Positions 51,230-60,223 of a stretch of 64,000 nucleotides of DNA are shown here, piece by piece. The position numbers and the translations under genes are program-made. Origin of the DNA: Treponema sp. (GTDB lineage: Bacteria; Spirochaetota; Spirochaetia; Treponematales; Treponemataceae); the NCBI GenBank assembly GCA_017464425.1, contig JAFUDX010000028.1, positions 93,827 to 157,826 of the forward strand. The letters run 5' to 3'. The notes beneath the pieces were generated by a model. The model had not been told where the DNA came from and ran no database searches. It worked only from the letters and a program-made list of their open reading frames with translations. How positions within the stretch are numbered: position 1 is the first letter of the stretch; each line of letters starts with the position of its first letter.

Positions 51230-51320
51230 AAAGGAAAAATTTCTTTTTACATCCAACAGTTTATTATCGGCATTTTCCAATTTACCAATAAAAAAAACTT
51301 TGAACAGAAATTTTTCCTAT
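51230..51320. repeat. Inverted repeat between cheA and rubrerythrin
   Basis: AGGAAAAATTTCT near 51231 and its exact complement AGAAATTTTTCCT near 51308 lie about 65 bases apart. The 175-base gap otherwise holds AT-rich sequence and no gene I can support. The stem is long-looped and could be a weak terminator for rubrerythrin on the minus strand. Confidence 0.3.
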
Positions 51321-51343
51321 TCATACAAAACACGACCAGTCGC

Positions 51344-51886
51344 TTAGTAATTATTTTTCTTTACTTCAAAGAAACTCTGTGGATGAGCACAGACCGGGCA
51401 TGCAGCAGGTGCTTTTTTGCCGACAACGATGTGACCGCAATTTGAGCACTGCCAAATAACATCACCGTCTTTGCTGAACACCTTTTCGCCCGTAACATTG
51501 TCCAAAAGTTTGCGGTATCGCTCTTCGTGCTCCTTTTCGATTGCACCGACCATCTCAAACAGCTTTGCGATTCGCGGGAAGCCTTCTTCTTTTGCTGTTT
51601 TTGCGAATCCGTCATACATATCGGTCCATTCGTAGTTTTCGCCATCGGCAGCATCTTTAAGATTATCGATTGTTGAAGGAACTTCGCCATTATGAAGCAA
51701 TTTGAACCAAATTTTCGCATGTTCTTTTTCGTTTTTTGCCGTTTCTTCAAAAATATCTGCGATTTGCTCAAATCCGTCTTTGCGAGCCTTGCTTGCATAA
51801 TACGTGTATTTGTTGCGCGCCTGTGACTCACCCGCAAATGCGGTCTGCAAATTTTTTTCTGTTTGTGTGCCTTTTATGTTTTCCAT
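51344..51886 (-). CDS. rbr: Rubrerythrin
   Basis: A 180-residue rubrerythrin: di-iron helical domain with E-x2-H pairs ([32 protein letters not shown]), then a rubredoxin end with CxxC pairs (CSNCG and CPVC). It reduces hydrogen peroxide in anaerobes. Confidence 0.95.
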   Translation of the reverse strand: MENIKGTQTEKNLQTAFAGESQARNKYTYYASKARKDGFEQIADIFEETAKNEKEHAKIWFKLLHNGEVPSTIDNLKDAADGENYEWTDMYDGFAKTAKEEGFPRIAKLFEMVGAIEKEHEERYRKLLDNVTGEKVFSKDGDVIWQCSNCGHIVVGKKAPAACPVCAHPQSFFEVKKNNY

Positions 51887-52048
51887 TTTAGTACCTCCGG
51901 AAAATATATTTCGTCTATTCTAATGGGGATTTCAGAAAAGTCAAATGATTTTTTTATCCGCCCAAATTCTGTAAATTTGTGGATAAAAACTTACATATCT
52001 ACTATAATAAAATAATTTCATAAAATCACTTTCCTTTTGGAGAATAAA

Positions 52049-53140
52049 ATGGCTGTAAATTACAAAGATTCTGGCGTTGATGTTGAAGAAGGCTACAATG
52101 CCGTAAACGAATACAAAGTTCATGCAAAACGAACCCGCATTCCCGGTCTTTTGAGCGACTTGGGAAGTTTCAACGGAATGTTCGAAATTCCAAAAGGACT
52201 CAAAAATCCCGTCATGGTCTCAGGCACTGACGGCGTTGGCACAAAGCTCGACATCGCGTTCCAAATGGGAAAATACGACACGGTGGGAATCGACTGCGTT
52301 GCCATGAGCGTAAACGACATTCTCTGCTCAGGCGTGCAGACTTCATTCTTCCTTGATTATGTGGCGTGCGGAAAACTTGACGCGAAAGTTGCTGGCGAAC
52401 TCGTGAAAGGCGTTGCTGACGGCTGCGTTGACACGGGCTGTGCGCTTCTCGGCGGCGAAACTGCCGAAATGCCGGGCTTCTACGACGAAGGAAAATATGA
52501 CCTCGCGGGCTTCGGCGTGGGCGTGGGCGAAAAAGAAAAAATGATTACGGGGCAAAAAATCGAAGCGGGTGACATTTTAATCGGCCTTTCTTCAACGGGC
52601 TGCCACTCAAACGGCTATTCGCTCGTCAGAAAATTGGTAAAAGATTTTAACGAAGACTTCAACGGCAAAAAAATCGGCGAAGTGCTTCTTACTCCAACTC
52701 GCATTTATGTGCGCCCCGTTATGGATGTGCTTTCCGTGTTCGGCGAGAGCGTTCACGGCATGGTTCACATCACGGGCGGCGGCTTCTACGAGAATGTTCC
52801 GCGCATGTACGCCAAAGGAAAGAATCTCGTTTCTGTAATCAAAAAAGATTCGTGGGAAAAGCCCGCGATTTTCGATGAACTTATTCGCCGTGGTGCTGAC
52901 GCAGAAGGCGTGTGGGGCACATTCAACATGGGAATCGGCTTCATTCTCGCGGTAAAAGCAAGCGACGCTGACGCAATCATCGCGCGATTCAACGAAAAGG
53001 CGGCTTCTTTCCAAACCGAACCGTACGAAAAGGCAGGAGCCGCTCCGCTCAAAGCCTACAAAATTGGTCATGTCGAAAAGAGCGAAAAAGACTTGGGCGA
53101 AGACCTCAAAGGCAGCCACGAAGCAACGAAATTAATATAA
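52049..53140 (+). CDS. purM: AIR synthetase PurM
   Basis: A 363-residue phosphoribosylformylglycinamidine cyclo-ligase. Motifs SGTDGVGTKL, ALLGGETAEMPG and HITGGGFYENVPR are present. ATG at 52049 (TTGGAGAAT upstream) gives the usual start. It precedes purN in the same direction, separated by the cyclase-like gene. Confidence 0.95.
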   Translation: MAVNYKDSGVDVEEGYNAVNEYKVHAKRTRIPGLLSDLGSFNGMFEIPKGLKNPVMVSGTDGVGTKLDIAFQMGKYDTVGIDCVAMSVNDILCSGVQTSFFLDYVACGKLDAKVAGELVKGVADGCVDTGCALLGGETAEMPGFYDEGKYDLAGFGVGVGEKEKMITGQKIEAGDILIGLSSTGCHSNGYSLVRKLVKDFNEDFNGKKIGEVLLTPTRIYVRPVMDVLSVFGESVHGMVHITGGGFYENVPRMYAKGKNLVSVIKKDSWEKPAIFDELIRRGADAEGVWGTFNMGIGFILAVKASDADAIIARFNEKAASFQTEPYEKAGAAPLKAYKIGHVEKSEKDLGEDLKGSHEATKLI

Positions 53141-53145
53141 AATGT

Positions 53146-53223
53146 AACCACAGATGTCACAGATTACACAGATAAGCGGTTTGTCATAATCTGTGACATC
53201 TGTGTAATCTGTGGTTTCTTTTT
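53146..53223. repeat. CACAGAT-type inverted repeat / terminator after purM
   Basis: Units of nine bases ending in CACAGAT (left arm) and ATCTGTG (right arm) form a long imperfect stem followed by TCTTTTT. It is a member of the dispersed repeat family also seen at 56612 and 63863. Confidence 0.65.
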
Positions 53224-53240
53224 CCCCGATAATCTCATAT

Positions 53241-55433
53241 ATGAAAAAGTTTTCTGTTCTCATTGCTGTTTTGGTTGCGGGGCTTTTGGCTTCAGTCGTT
53301 TTTTTTGCGCCATGCAGGCATCTCGTTATGGTATCTGTGCAAAAAATACTGTCCGCGCAAGAATCCCACTCGGTCGTTCTTGTGCCGATTGATGATTCAG
53401 CACTACAAAAACTTGGCTTGCCCACTCTGAATGCAAAAAACACATCGGATATTCTGCTTCTTATCCGCGAGCTTGGTGCTCAGTCGTTCGTCTTTGATTT
53501 GAATCAAAAAAATCCTGTCGTAAAAATCGACTCGCTTGTTCAAAAAGAAGAAATTTCCAGCGAAAAGCAGGCTTCTCTTTTCAATATCAAAATTGTCATT
53601 CCAGGAAAAGAGCATGTTTTTTCTGACACAAAAACGCCTGAACTTTCGCATACGCTGTTCCCCGCGCACTCATTTCCACTCACTTCATTTTCAGACGATG
53701 CATTTTTGGCAGGAAATGTAAAAACGCACGCAGGATGTAGAAATCTTATTTACAGAAAAAACAATGCCTATTATGCTGATTGCACATTCGCAAGCGTTTT
53801 AGCCTTTTTGGACGCGCAAAAAATCACTATTTCTGACCGTGAAATCGAAATCGCAGGTAAAAATCAAAAAAATCGCACTATTCCACGCGAAAAAGACGGT
53901 TCTATCCTCTTAAAATATCCTGCCAGCGTTTGGAACGGCTATAATTCACTTCCGTTTACCGACTTGCTTTCACTTTCAACTGCCGAAAAAAATTTCTTTG
54001 ATTATATTTCATTGATGGATAAAAAGGGATTCTTTGGCGAATTTGACGGGGAAAATCCCATTGAATTGTACAAAACAGCTCTTCTTGCACAAAACAATCT
54101 ACTTGAATACCGGGCTTTAAAGAAAAAATTCTATTCCGCCATGTCGGTTTTTCTTTCAGGAAAGCAAGAACGGGTACTCACCGAATCTGTCTCCGATGAA
54201 GAAAGCAAAAAAACGATTGCAAACATGTTCATTACTTGTCGAAGGCTTTTTTCAGAAATCGAGACGGCACGGGCAAAGATTTCAGAAAAATGCGCTGACT
54301 CGCTCTGCATTTTCGCCCTAACTGCTGATTCCCGCGCAGATTTTACAAAAAGTCCATACGATACCAAATTTCCGAAGAGCGTTGAATCATTTGTACTCGC
54401 CAACATGATTCTTTCTGACGACTTTTTTAGTTCTTCAACGCTGATTATCGCTTTCTCGCTTTCATTTTTGTGCCTTTTTGTCGTCATTCTGCTTTTCCTG
54501 TTGCTGATGCTGCATATCCGTGCCCGCTCACAAAATCTTATTAAGGCAGAAAATTCTTTCTCACAAGGCGTTTCTTCCGTTTTTCTCAAAAAAATCCGCT
54601 CGCATCATACAAATCTTACCGTTGACGCGCAAAAATCAGAATCATCCGTGCTGGCAGTTTCTATTTCGGGCGTTCAGATGATTGAAAATCTCTTGAATGA
54701 AAGCCAATTCGTTGCATTCTTGAACTATTACCTTGAAAAAATTTCTGCCGTGATTACCCAGTATGGCGGAATCGTAGAATCGTACCGAAACGACGAAGTC
54801 ATTTCGCTGTTCGGAAATCCTATTTTTGACGAAGCGCATTGCGTGACATCTGCGCTCTGTGCACTTGCAATCAAAGACATCGACCGAGAAATCAATGCGG
54901 ATATTCATGTCTACCCAAAATCACCAAAAATCGACGGCATGAATGACGATTTGTACACGGCATTTTACATTCTCAATCACAATGAGCGAAAAATTTCCAC
55001 GCGCATAGGAATTTATTCGAGCGAAGTGACCGCAGCCTGCATCGGTTCAAAAGACAAAAAATCGTTCCGCATTACCGATGACTCATGGAAAAAAGCCGTG
55101 TATATCAAAGATTTTTCAAAAAAACTCGGCGTTTCGGGGGTTCTCGTGAATGAAATGACTGCCGAAGAACTGAAAGAAGCCGCTGTGCTCCGAAAAATCG
55201 GAAAAATTCTTGAAAATTCCGAAGAATCGTTGGTTATCTACGAAATTCTGGGGAGCAAAAAAGATGATGATGAAAAACTCTGGAATTACACGCTGTATTG
55301 GAACCAAGCAATTGAATTAAAGGAAAACGGTGAAAAAGAAAAGGCTCTGGCGATTTTCCAAAAATTGAGCGCGGCACGACCAAGTGACAAACTCGCCAAG
55401 TATTTTATAAAATCTATAAATTCGCTAGAATAA
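53241..55433 (+). CDS. CHASE2 membrane protein with degenerate nucleotide-cyclase domain
   Basis: A 730-residue protein: N-terminal membrane helix (about 5-24), extracytoplasmic CHASE2-type sensor (VVLVPIDDSALQKLG, then ELGAQSFVFDL), membrane helix about 398-425, then a class III cyclase homology domain (about 466-640) and a TPR-like tail. The first metal-binding Asp position reads VSISG (Ser 474), the second is kept in YRND (Asp 518). Catalysis is therefore doubtful. ATG at 53241 is used. Confidence 0.75.
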   Translation: MKKFSVLIAVLVAGLLASVVFFAPCRHLVMVSVQKILSAQESHSVVLVPIDDSALQKLGLPTLNAKNTSDILLLIRELGAQSFVFDLNQKNPVVKIDSLVQKEEISSEKQASLFNIKIVIPGKEHVFSDTKTPELSHTLFPAHSFPLTSFSDDAFLAGNVKTHAGCRNLIYRKNNAYYADCTFASVLAFLDAQKITISDREIEIAGKNQKNRTIPREKDGSILLKYPASVWNGYNSLPFTDLLSLSTAEKNFFDYISLMDKKGFFGEFDGENPIELYKTALLAQNNLLEYRALKKKFYSAMSVFLSGKQERVLTESVSDEESKKTIANMFITCRRLFSEIETARAKISEKCADSLCIFALTADSRADFTKSPYDTKFPKSVESFVLANMILSDDFFSSSTLIIAFSLSFLCLFVVILLFLLLMLHIRARSQNLIKAENSFSQGVSSVFLKKIRSHHTNLTVDAQKSESSVLAVSISGVQMIENLLNESQFVAFLNYYLEKISAVITQYGGIVESYRNDEVISLFGNPIFDEAHCVTSALCALAIKDIDREINADIHVYPKSPKIDGMNDDLYTAFYILNHNERKISTRIGIYSSEVTAACIGSKDKKSFRITDDSWKKAVYIKDFSKKLGVSGVLVNEMTAEELKEAAVLRKIGKILENSEESLVIYEILGSKKDDDEKLWNYTLYWNQAIELKENGEKEKALAIFQKLSAARPSDKLAKYFIKSINSLE

Positions 55434-55437
55434 AAGA

Positions 55438-56070
55438 ATGAGAATTGCTGTTTTAGTGAGCGGTGGCGGAACAAATCTGCAGGCCCTTATCGACTATGAA
55501 AAATCACATGCAGATTGTCCGTACACAATCGCGCTCGTTGTTTCAAATACAAAAAATGCCTATGCGCTTGAACGGGCAAAGAACGCAGGGGTTCAGGCAG
55601 AAATCCGAAGCCCCTTTTCTGTGCTCGGAAAGGAACGCGCCGAAAACGCAAGCCGTGACGAAAAACGAATTGCGATTAGCGACGCGATTTTAGACCTATG
55701 CCGCAAAAACAACATTGAGGCAATCGTTTTGGCAGGCTACCTTTCTGTTTTGGGCGGAGCAATAATTGAAGCATATTCTGGCAGAATTATAAATCTTCAC
55801 CCTGCCCTTTTGCCAAAATTTGGCGGTGTGGGCATGTGGGGCCACAATGTGCATGAAGCCGTGCTTGCCGCAGGCGAAACAGAAAGCGGCTGCACCGTCC
55901 ACTTGGTAGACGCTGGCTGTGACACAGGAAAGATTTTGGTACAAAAAAAAGTGCCCGTGCTTCCTAATGACACGCCAGACAGTTTGTATGCACGCATTGC
56001 CCCCGAAGAGCACAAAGCGATGGTCGAAGGCGTGTGCATGCTCGCACAAAAACTGAACGCAAACAGCTAA
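55438..56070 (+). CDS. purN: GAR transformylase PurN
   Basis: A 210-residue glycinamide ribonucleotide formyltransferase. It has VLVSGGGTNLQALID, the catalytic region NLHPALLPKFGG with His, and Asp in HLVDAGCDTG. Five bases after the cyclase-like gene. Confidence 0.93.
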   Translation: MRIAVLVSGGGTNLQALIDYEKSHADCPYTIALVVSNTKNAYALERAKNAGVQAEIRSPFSVLGKERAENASRDEKRIAISDAILDLCRKNNIEAIVLAGYLSVLGGAIIEAYSGRIINLHPALLPKFGGVGMWGHNVHEAVLAAGETESGCTVHLVDAGCDTGKILVQKKVPVLPNDTPDSLYARIAPEEHKAMVEGVCMLAQKLNANS

Positions 56071-56072
56071 TC

Positions 56073-56570
56073 TTACAGCTCTACATCAAGCCCGCTAGCT
56101 TTTGCGTCGTCAGCGAGTTTTTTGCGGAATGCAAGAAGCTTTTCTTTGAGCTCAGGATATTTAATCGCAAGAATCTGAACGGCAAGATATGCCGCGTTTT
56201 TGGCTGAGTTGATGCCCACAGTGGCAACGGGAATCTGCGGTGGCATTTGCACGATAGAAAGCAGCGCGTCCATGCCACCCAAGCCGTTTGATTTGCCTGG
56301 ATTTACGCATTCAAGCGGAACGCCAATCACGGGGAGAACGGTCGCGCCCGCAATCACACCGGGAAGCGCCGCCGCCAAGCCCGCGCCCGCGATAATCACT
56401 TCACAGCCGTCGGCTTCGACCTGTTTGACCGTCTCATGCAAGAGCGCGCCCGCACGGTGAGCCGAAAGAATGTACGCTTTATATTCAACGCCGAATTCGC
56501 GGAGAATATCGGCAGCCTTTTTCATTGTGTCTGTGTCAGATTTTGAACCGAAGAAAATCGCAACTTTCAT
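56073..56570 (-). CDS. purE: AIR carboxylase PurE (CO2-type)
   Basis: A 165-residue PurE with FFGSKSDTDTM and SAHRAGALLHE. The E. coli type reads SAHRTP; the SAHRAG form is that of class II PurE, and a Treponema denticola PurE is known to be a direct CO2-using AIR carboxylase. No purK is in view. ATG at 56570 (GAGG upstream). Convergent with purN. Confidence 0.9.
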   Translation of the reverse strand: MKVAIFFGSKSDTDTMKKAADILREFGVEYKAYILSAHRAGALLHETVKQVEADGCEVIIAGAGLAAALPGVIAGATVLPVIGVPLECVNPGKSNGLGGMDALLSIVQMPPQIPVATVGINSAKNAAYLAVQILAIKYPELKEKLLAFRKKLADDAKASGLDVEL

Positions 56571-56611
56571 ATATACCTCGTGAGTATACTGTATCAAAAC
56601 AAACAAAAAAA

Positions 56612-56640
56612 AACCACAGATTACACAGATTAGCACAGAT
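56612..56640. repeat. CACAGAT-type repeat
   Basis: Three tandem units (CCACAGATTA, CACAGATTAG, CACAGAT) between purE and nudC, without an inverted arm. Same family as at 53146 and 63863. Confidence 0.55.
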
Positions 56641-56704
56641 TTTTAGCTTTTCAATTCAAGAAATTTTTCTTTCTTTTTCGGAATTCCTGTTTTATACTGA
56701 ATTC

Positions 56705-57544
56705 ATGCCGATGATTTCTAACCAGATGAATGTTTTTTGTGAGATTCACTTTATTTTCCGTGAGAATTCGATTTTACTGCAAGGCGAAAAACTGCCCGAT
56801 GAGGCGGTCGTGCGCAAATGCCTTGAACTGAATGTGGCGGAGGACTGGTTCGCCGAGCTTGAATATGGCTATTCCGCGCTTTTGCTCGAAAAGGACACGC
56901 CCAATCCAAGCGGTTGCACCGATATTCCGTTGCGCGAATTTTTCCACAAGATGAAGGGAATCAAGCGAATCAATGATTTTGTGAGCATCACCGATGAGCG
57001 CAAAAAAATCTCTGGCGCAGAACTTGCGGGGCTTGCAGCCCGTGCGCGAGGGCTTTTAAACTTCAAGAACGACAAACGCTTTTGCGCAAAGTGCGGTGCG
57101 CCTTTAAAAGACGATGAATACTTTACCGCGCGAACATGCACGCACTGCAAAAAGCAATATTTTCCGCAATTGGAGCCTGCAATCATCACGCTTGTAAACA
57201 AGGGAGACGAAATCTTACTCGCTCAGCATAAAAATCGGGGCGACGGCATGTATTCGTGCATCGCGGGCTTTGTCGAAATGGGCGAAACGATTGAAAACGC
57301 AGTCAGGCGCGAAGTGCTTGAAGAAACGGGAATCACAGTCAAAAATATCCGCTATGTGGGAAGCCAAGCGTGGCCGTTCCCCGACCAGCTCATGCTCGCG
57401 TTCCGAGCCGAATACGAAAGCGGTGAAATCACGATTCAAGAAGATGAGCTGAGCGACGCGCAGTGGTTTAAAAGAGAAACGCTGCCAAAGACACCATGTC
57501 CTGGCAGCGTCGCTCACAATTTAATTAACGGTGAGTTTGATTGA
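56705..57544 (+). CDS. nudC: NADH pyrophosphatase-like Nudix hydrolase NudC
   Basis: A 279-residue NudC-type enzyme. A zinc ribbon (CAKC and CTHC) is followed by the Nudix box GFVEMGETIENAVRREVLEE and a SQAWPFP motif (SQPWPFP in the family, one change). It cleaves NAD(H) or removes NAD caps from RNA. Confidence 0.9.
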   Translation: MPMISNQMNVFCEIHFIFRENSILLQGEKLPDEAVVRKCLELNVAEDWFAELEYGYSALLLEKDTPNPSGCTDIPLREFFHKMKGIKRINDFVSITDERKKISGAELAGLAARARGLLNFKNDKRFCAKCGAPLKDDEYFTARTCTHCKKQYFPQLEPAIITLVNKGDEILLAQHKNRGDGMYSCIAGFVEMGETIENAVRREVLEETGITVKNIRYVGSQAWPFPDQLMLAFRAEYESGEITIQEDELSDAQWFKRETLPKTPCPGSVAHNLINGEFD

Positions 57545-57576
57545 TTGCGAGGGTCATGCCCCGCAATGCAATTCAA

Positions 57577-58752
57577 TTATTTGTCAAAGTGATACTCCCA
57601 GTACACAGGGATTGCGATAGTCCAGTTTCCATCAAATGTATCAATATCGAATTCAGCACCGATTGTGTTGTTGTCGTTGATGTCATAATCAATACCAAAA
57701 GCACCAGCGATAACAGATTTTTCTCCGTCAGAAGTTGAGTCAACAAGGAGTTTTCCTGTTGCAGTTGCGGTTAAGCTATCAACGATACCGAATGAAACAG
57801 AAGCAGCGGTGTAGAAATCCCAAAAGGAACCATGACCAGCAAGGTGACCAGATTTATTATCCAATCCAAAGTTATACAACAATTCTGCAGCGATAGAGAA
57901 TTTTTCAAGATCAAATGTAACATATGTACTCAAAAGATTTTCATATCCAATTCCGCCATAGGCAGTCAAATCGTCAAATGCAACACGATCTCGTTCTGAA
58001 TGAGCGAACCCTGCGCCAACCGTCAAAGCATCAGAAACACCGAAGAGTGTTGGCAAGTTGACATATGCACCAATCTGGCGTTCATCGCTATCAAAGAGAT
58101 CCTGGAACGAAGCTCCAACCTGGAACAACTCAGCAGTGTAAATAGCACCGATTCCGATGTCAAATTCGTCATCATCGTCATCATCAGTTACATCACCATT
58201 CAAGTAGTTACGAGAACGATCATCATCGCTCGCAAGCGTATTAAATGGTGTCGTGACAGAAATGCGGAGCGCATCGTCCAAAGCAGATGGGCGATAAGTT
58301 ACCGTAAAACCGTTGCTTCCGATGTTTCCAGCCCAAAGGTTGTCATCATAGACAGGGAGATAAGAGCCGTCAGAGAAAATACCTGTGTGAAGACTCAATG
58401 TAATCGGTTTGATTGGGCGGAACTCAATGTAGTAGTCAGAAATCTCGCCATCGAAGTAGAAGTTACCGCTATCTGATGGCGAGTCATCATCGTCATCATC
58501 AAGCCACATAGTTGCTTCTACCATTGCATCAACACGGTCAGTGAAGATTTCAAAGTGCATTTGTTCGTTAAGAGGAGGAAAATCAGTTTCTGTTTCAGAT
58601 TCCTTCTTTCCTGTATTTTCATCAGTCCACTCCTCATGCCAAGCAATCGGATCCTCTTCATACAATTTATTAGAGAAAGAGAATTTTACATCTGCAGAAG
58701 CGAAGCTTAACGCAAGCGCAAATGCGACCAAACCAGTAAGAATCTTTTTCAT
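57577..58752 (-). CDS. Outer-membrane beta-barrel protein (porin-like)
   Basis: A 391-residue exported protein. Signal peptide 1-20 (cut after ASA), alternating beta strands throughout, three Asp-rich loops (runs of five Asp or more), and a terminal strand ending in aromatic YWEYHFDK. This is the plan of Treponema barrel proteins. Substrate unknown. Confidence 0.8.
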   Translation of the reverse strand: MKKILTGLVAFALALSFASADVKFSFSNKLYEEDPIAWHEEWTDENTGKKESETETDFPPLNEQMHFEIFTDRVDAMVEATMWLDDDDDDSPSDSGNFYFDGEISDYYIEFRPIKPITLSLHTGIFSDGSYLPVYDDNLWAGNIGSNGFTVTYRPSALDDALRISVTTPFNTLASDDDRSRNYLNGDVTDDDDDDEFDIGIGAIYTAELFQVGASFQDLFDSDERQIGAYVNLPTLFGVSDALTVGAGFAHSERDRVAFDDLTAYGGIGYENLLSTYVTFDLEKFSIAAELLYNFGLDNKSGHLAGHGSFWDFYTAASVSFGIVDSLTATATGKLLVDSTSDGEKSVIAGAFGIDYDINDNNTIGAEFDIDTFDGNWTIAIPVYWEYHFDK

Positions 58753-58814
58753 AAAGACCACCTTTTTATTATTTTTAACAAGTTAGATACTGCTAACCTA
58801 TTTTCAAAATAAAC

Positions 58815-58841
58815 TGTATAGAATTCATGATTTTTTGTCAA
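58815..58841 (-). promoter_or_regulatory. Putative promoter of the barrel protein gene
   Basis: Minus strand TTGACA (58841-58836) and TATACA (58820-58815) with a 15-base spacer, 63 bases upstream of the start codon. Confidence 0.5.
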
Positions 58842-58967
58842 TCAACTTTTTTGTAATCTTTTGCATTTTTATGTGTTTTTGTTGAAAATTTTGCATTTTT
58901 CTCCATTTTCTATCAGTGTACTCTGTAAGAAATTTTTACTATAATAAATAAAAAACGAGGTAATAAT

Positions 58968-60080
58968 ATGAAAGGATTTGAAATCGGTCAGGAAGTTGAA
59001 ACGACAGTCGTGCAGATTTCCGCCGATACGGTTTTTATCGATTTGGGATTGAAAAGCGAAGGATTCGTCGAAAAGGTGGAATTTTTGGACGAGGACGGAA
59101 AGTGCACCGTCAAAGAGGGCGACAAAATCAAAGTCTACTTTGTCTCGTCAAACCGCGACGAATTGCACTTCACCACTCGCTTAAAGGGCGAAAATGCCGA
59201 TTCGAGCGTTCTTGAAAGCGCGTACAACTCTGGTCTTCCCGTTGAAGGAAATGTCACCGCCGAAATCAAGGGCGGTTTTGAAGTCAAAATCGGAACTTCC
59301 CGCGCGTTCTGCCCCTACTCGCAGATGGGCTACAAAAATCGCTTGGAGATGAGCGAGTATGTCGGGCGAAGCATGACTTTCATAATCACGGAATTCAAAA
59401 ACGAGGGCAAGAATATCATCGTCTCAAACCGCAAGGTCGAAGAAAATGCCGAAACGGAAAAAGTGAACTCACTCTCTGAAAAACTCACCGTAGGAAGCGT
59501 TGTGACGGGCGAAGTAAAATCGTTGCAGAGTTACGGCGCGTTCATCGACTTGAACGGATTCCAAGCCTTGCTCCCGATTTCAGAAATCTCGCATGCACGA
59601 GTGAACGATGTTTCAGAAGTGTTGAGCGTCGGCCAGAAAATCGAAGCGAAAATCATCAAGGCTGAATGGAACACGGCAAAACCTGAGCGGTCAAAAGTCT
59701 CTCTGAGCATGAAAGAACTTGAAGCCGACCCGTGGGATGAAGTTTCTTCTATTAAAATTGGCGAAAAATTCACGGGAAAAATCGTGCGGATTGCGGCTTT
59801 CGGCTTGTTCGTGAACCTGCGCCCCGGAATTGACGGACTCGTGCATGTTTCTCTCTTGCGCGATGTGAACGACAAAACGAATTTGAGCAAGAAATTCAAA
59901 GTCGGTGACGAAATGGATGTGGTGATTCAGAAAATCGATGCTGCCGAAAAGCGAATCAGCCTCGCCCCCGCCGCCGCAAGCGACGAGCAGGAAGACGACG
60001 CAAGCGAATACCTCAAAAAGCAAGATTCAGCCGACGATGGCGACACATACAATCCATTCGCCGCGTTGCTGAAAAAGTAA
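58968..60080 (+). CDS. Ribosomal protein S1-like RNA-binding protein
   Basis: A 370-residue protein with four S1 domains in a row (about 5-75, 85-155, 170-245, 260-335), each with the VxxFGAF-type core (SYGAFIDLNGFQALLP and AFGLFVNLRPGIDGLVH are the clearest), and an acidic tail. Shorter than the usual six-domain S1. TATAAT at 58940-58945 and ACGAGG serve expression. Confidence 0.88.
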   Translation: MKGFEIGQEVETTVVQISADTVFIDLGLKSEGFVEKVEFLDEDGKCTVKEGDKIKVYFVSSNRDELHFTTRLKGENADSSVLESAYNSGLPVEGNVTAEIKGGFEVKIGTSRAFCPYSQMGYKNRLEMSEYVGRSMTFIITEFKNEGKNIIVSNRKVEENAETEKVNSLSEKLTVGSVVTGEVKSLQSYGAFIDLNGFQALLPISEISHARVNDVSEVLSVGQKIEAKIIKAEWNTAKPERSKVSLSMKELEADPWDEVSSIKIGEKFTGKIVRIAAFGLFVNLRPGIDGLVHVSLLRDVNDKTNLSKKFKVGDEMDVVIQKIDAAEKRISLAPAAASDEQEDDASEYLKKQDSADDGDTYNPFAALLKK

Positions 60081-60083
60081 TTT

Positions 60084-60223
60084 AAATTCCTCACAGAGCT
60101 TTGGAGAGCACAGAGTTTTGTGTGTAAAAAAAACACCGCGGTCACGCATCTTACAAAAGAAACGGAACTGTGGTGTTTTACTTTATGTTGGAAAAATCTC
60201 GCTGTGAGCACTGTGAGGAATTT
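60084..60223. repeat. Long inverted repeat element after the S1 gene
   Basis: AAATTCCTCACAG (60084-60096) is repeated as its exact complement at 60211-60223. Inside lies a second hairpin (AAACACC near 60128 with GGTGTTT near 60171) that can end transcription of the S1 gene. The element reaches the last codon of the lysA-type gene. Confidence 0.55.

Noticed and set aside
53146..53223. CRISPR array
   Set aside because: The CACAGAT units are about nine bases, have no unique spacers and form an inverted repeat; no cas genes are in view.
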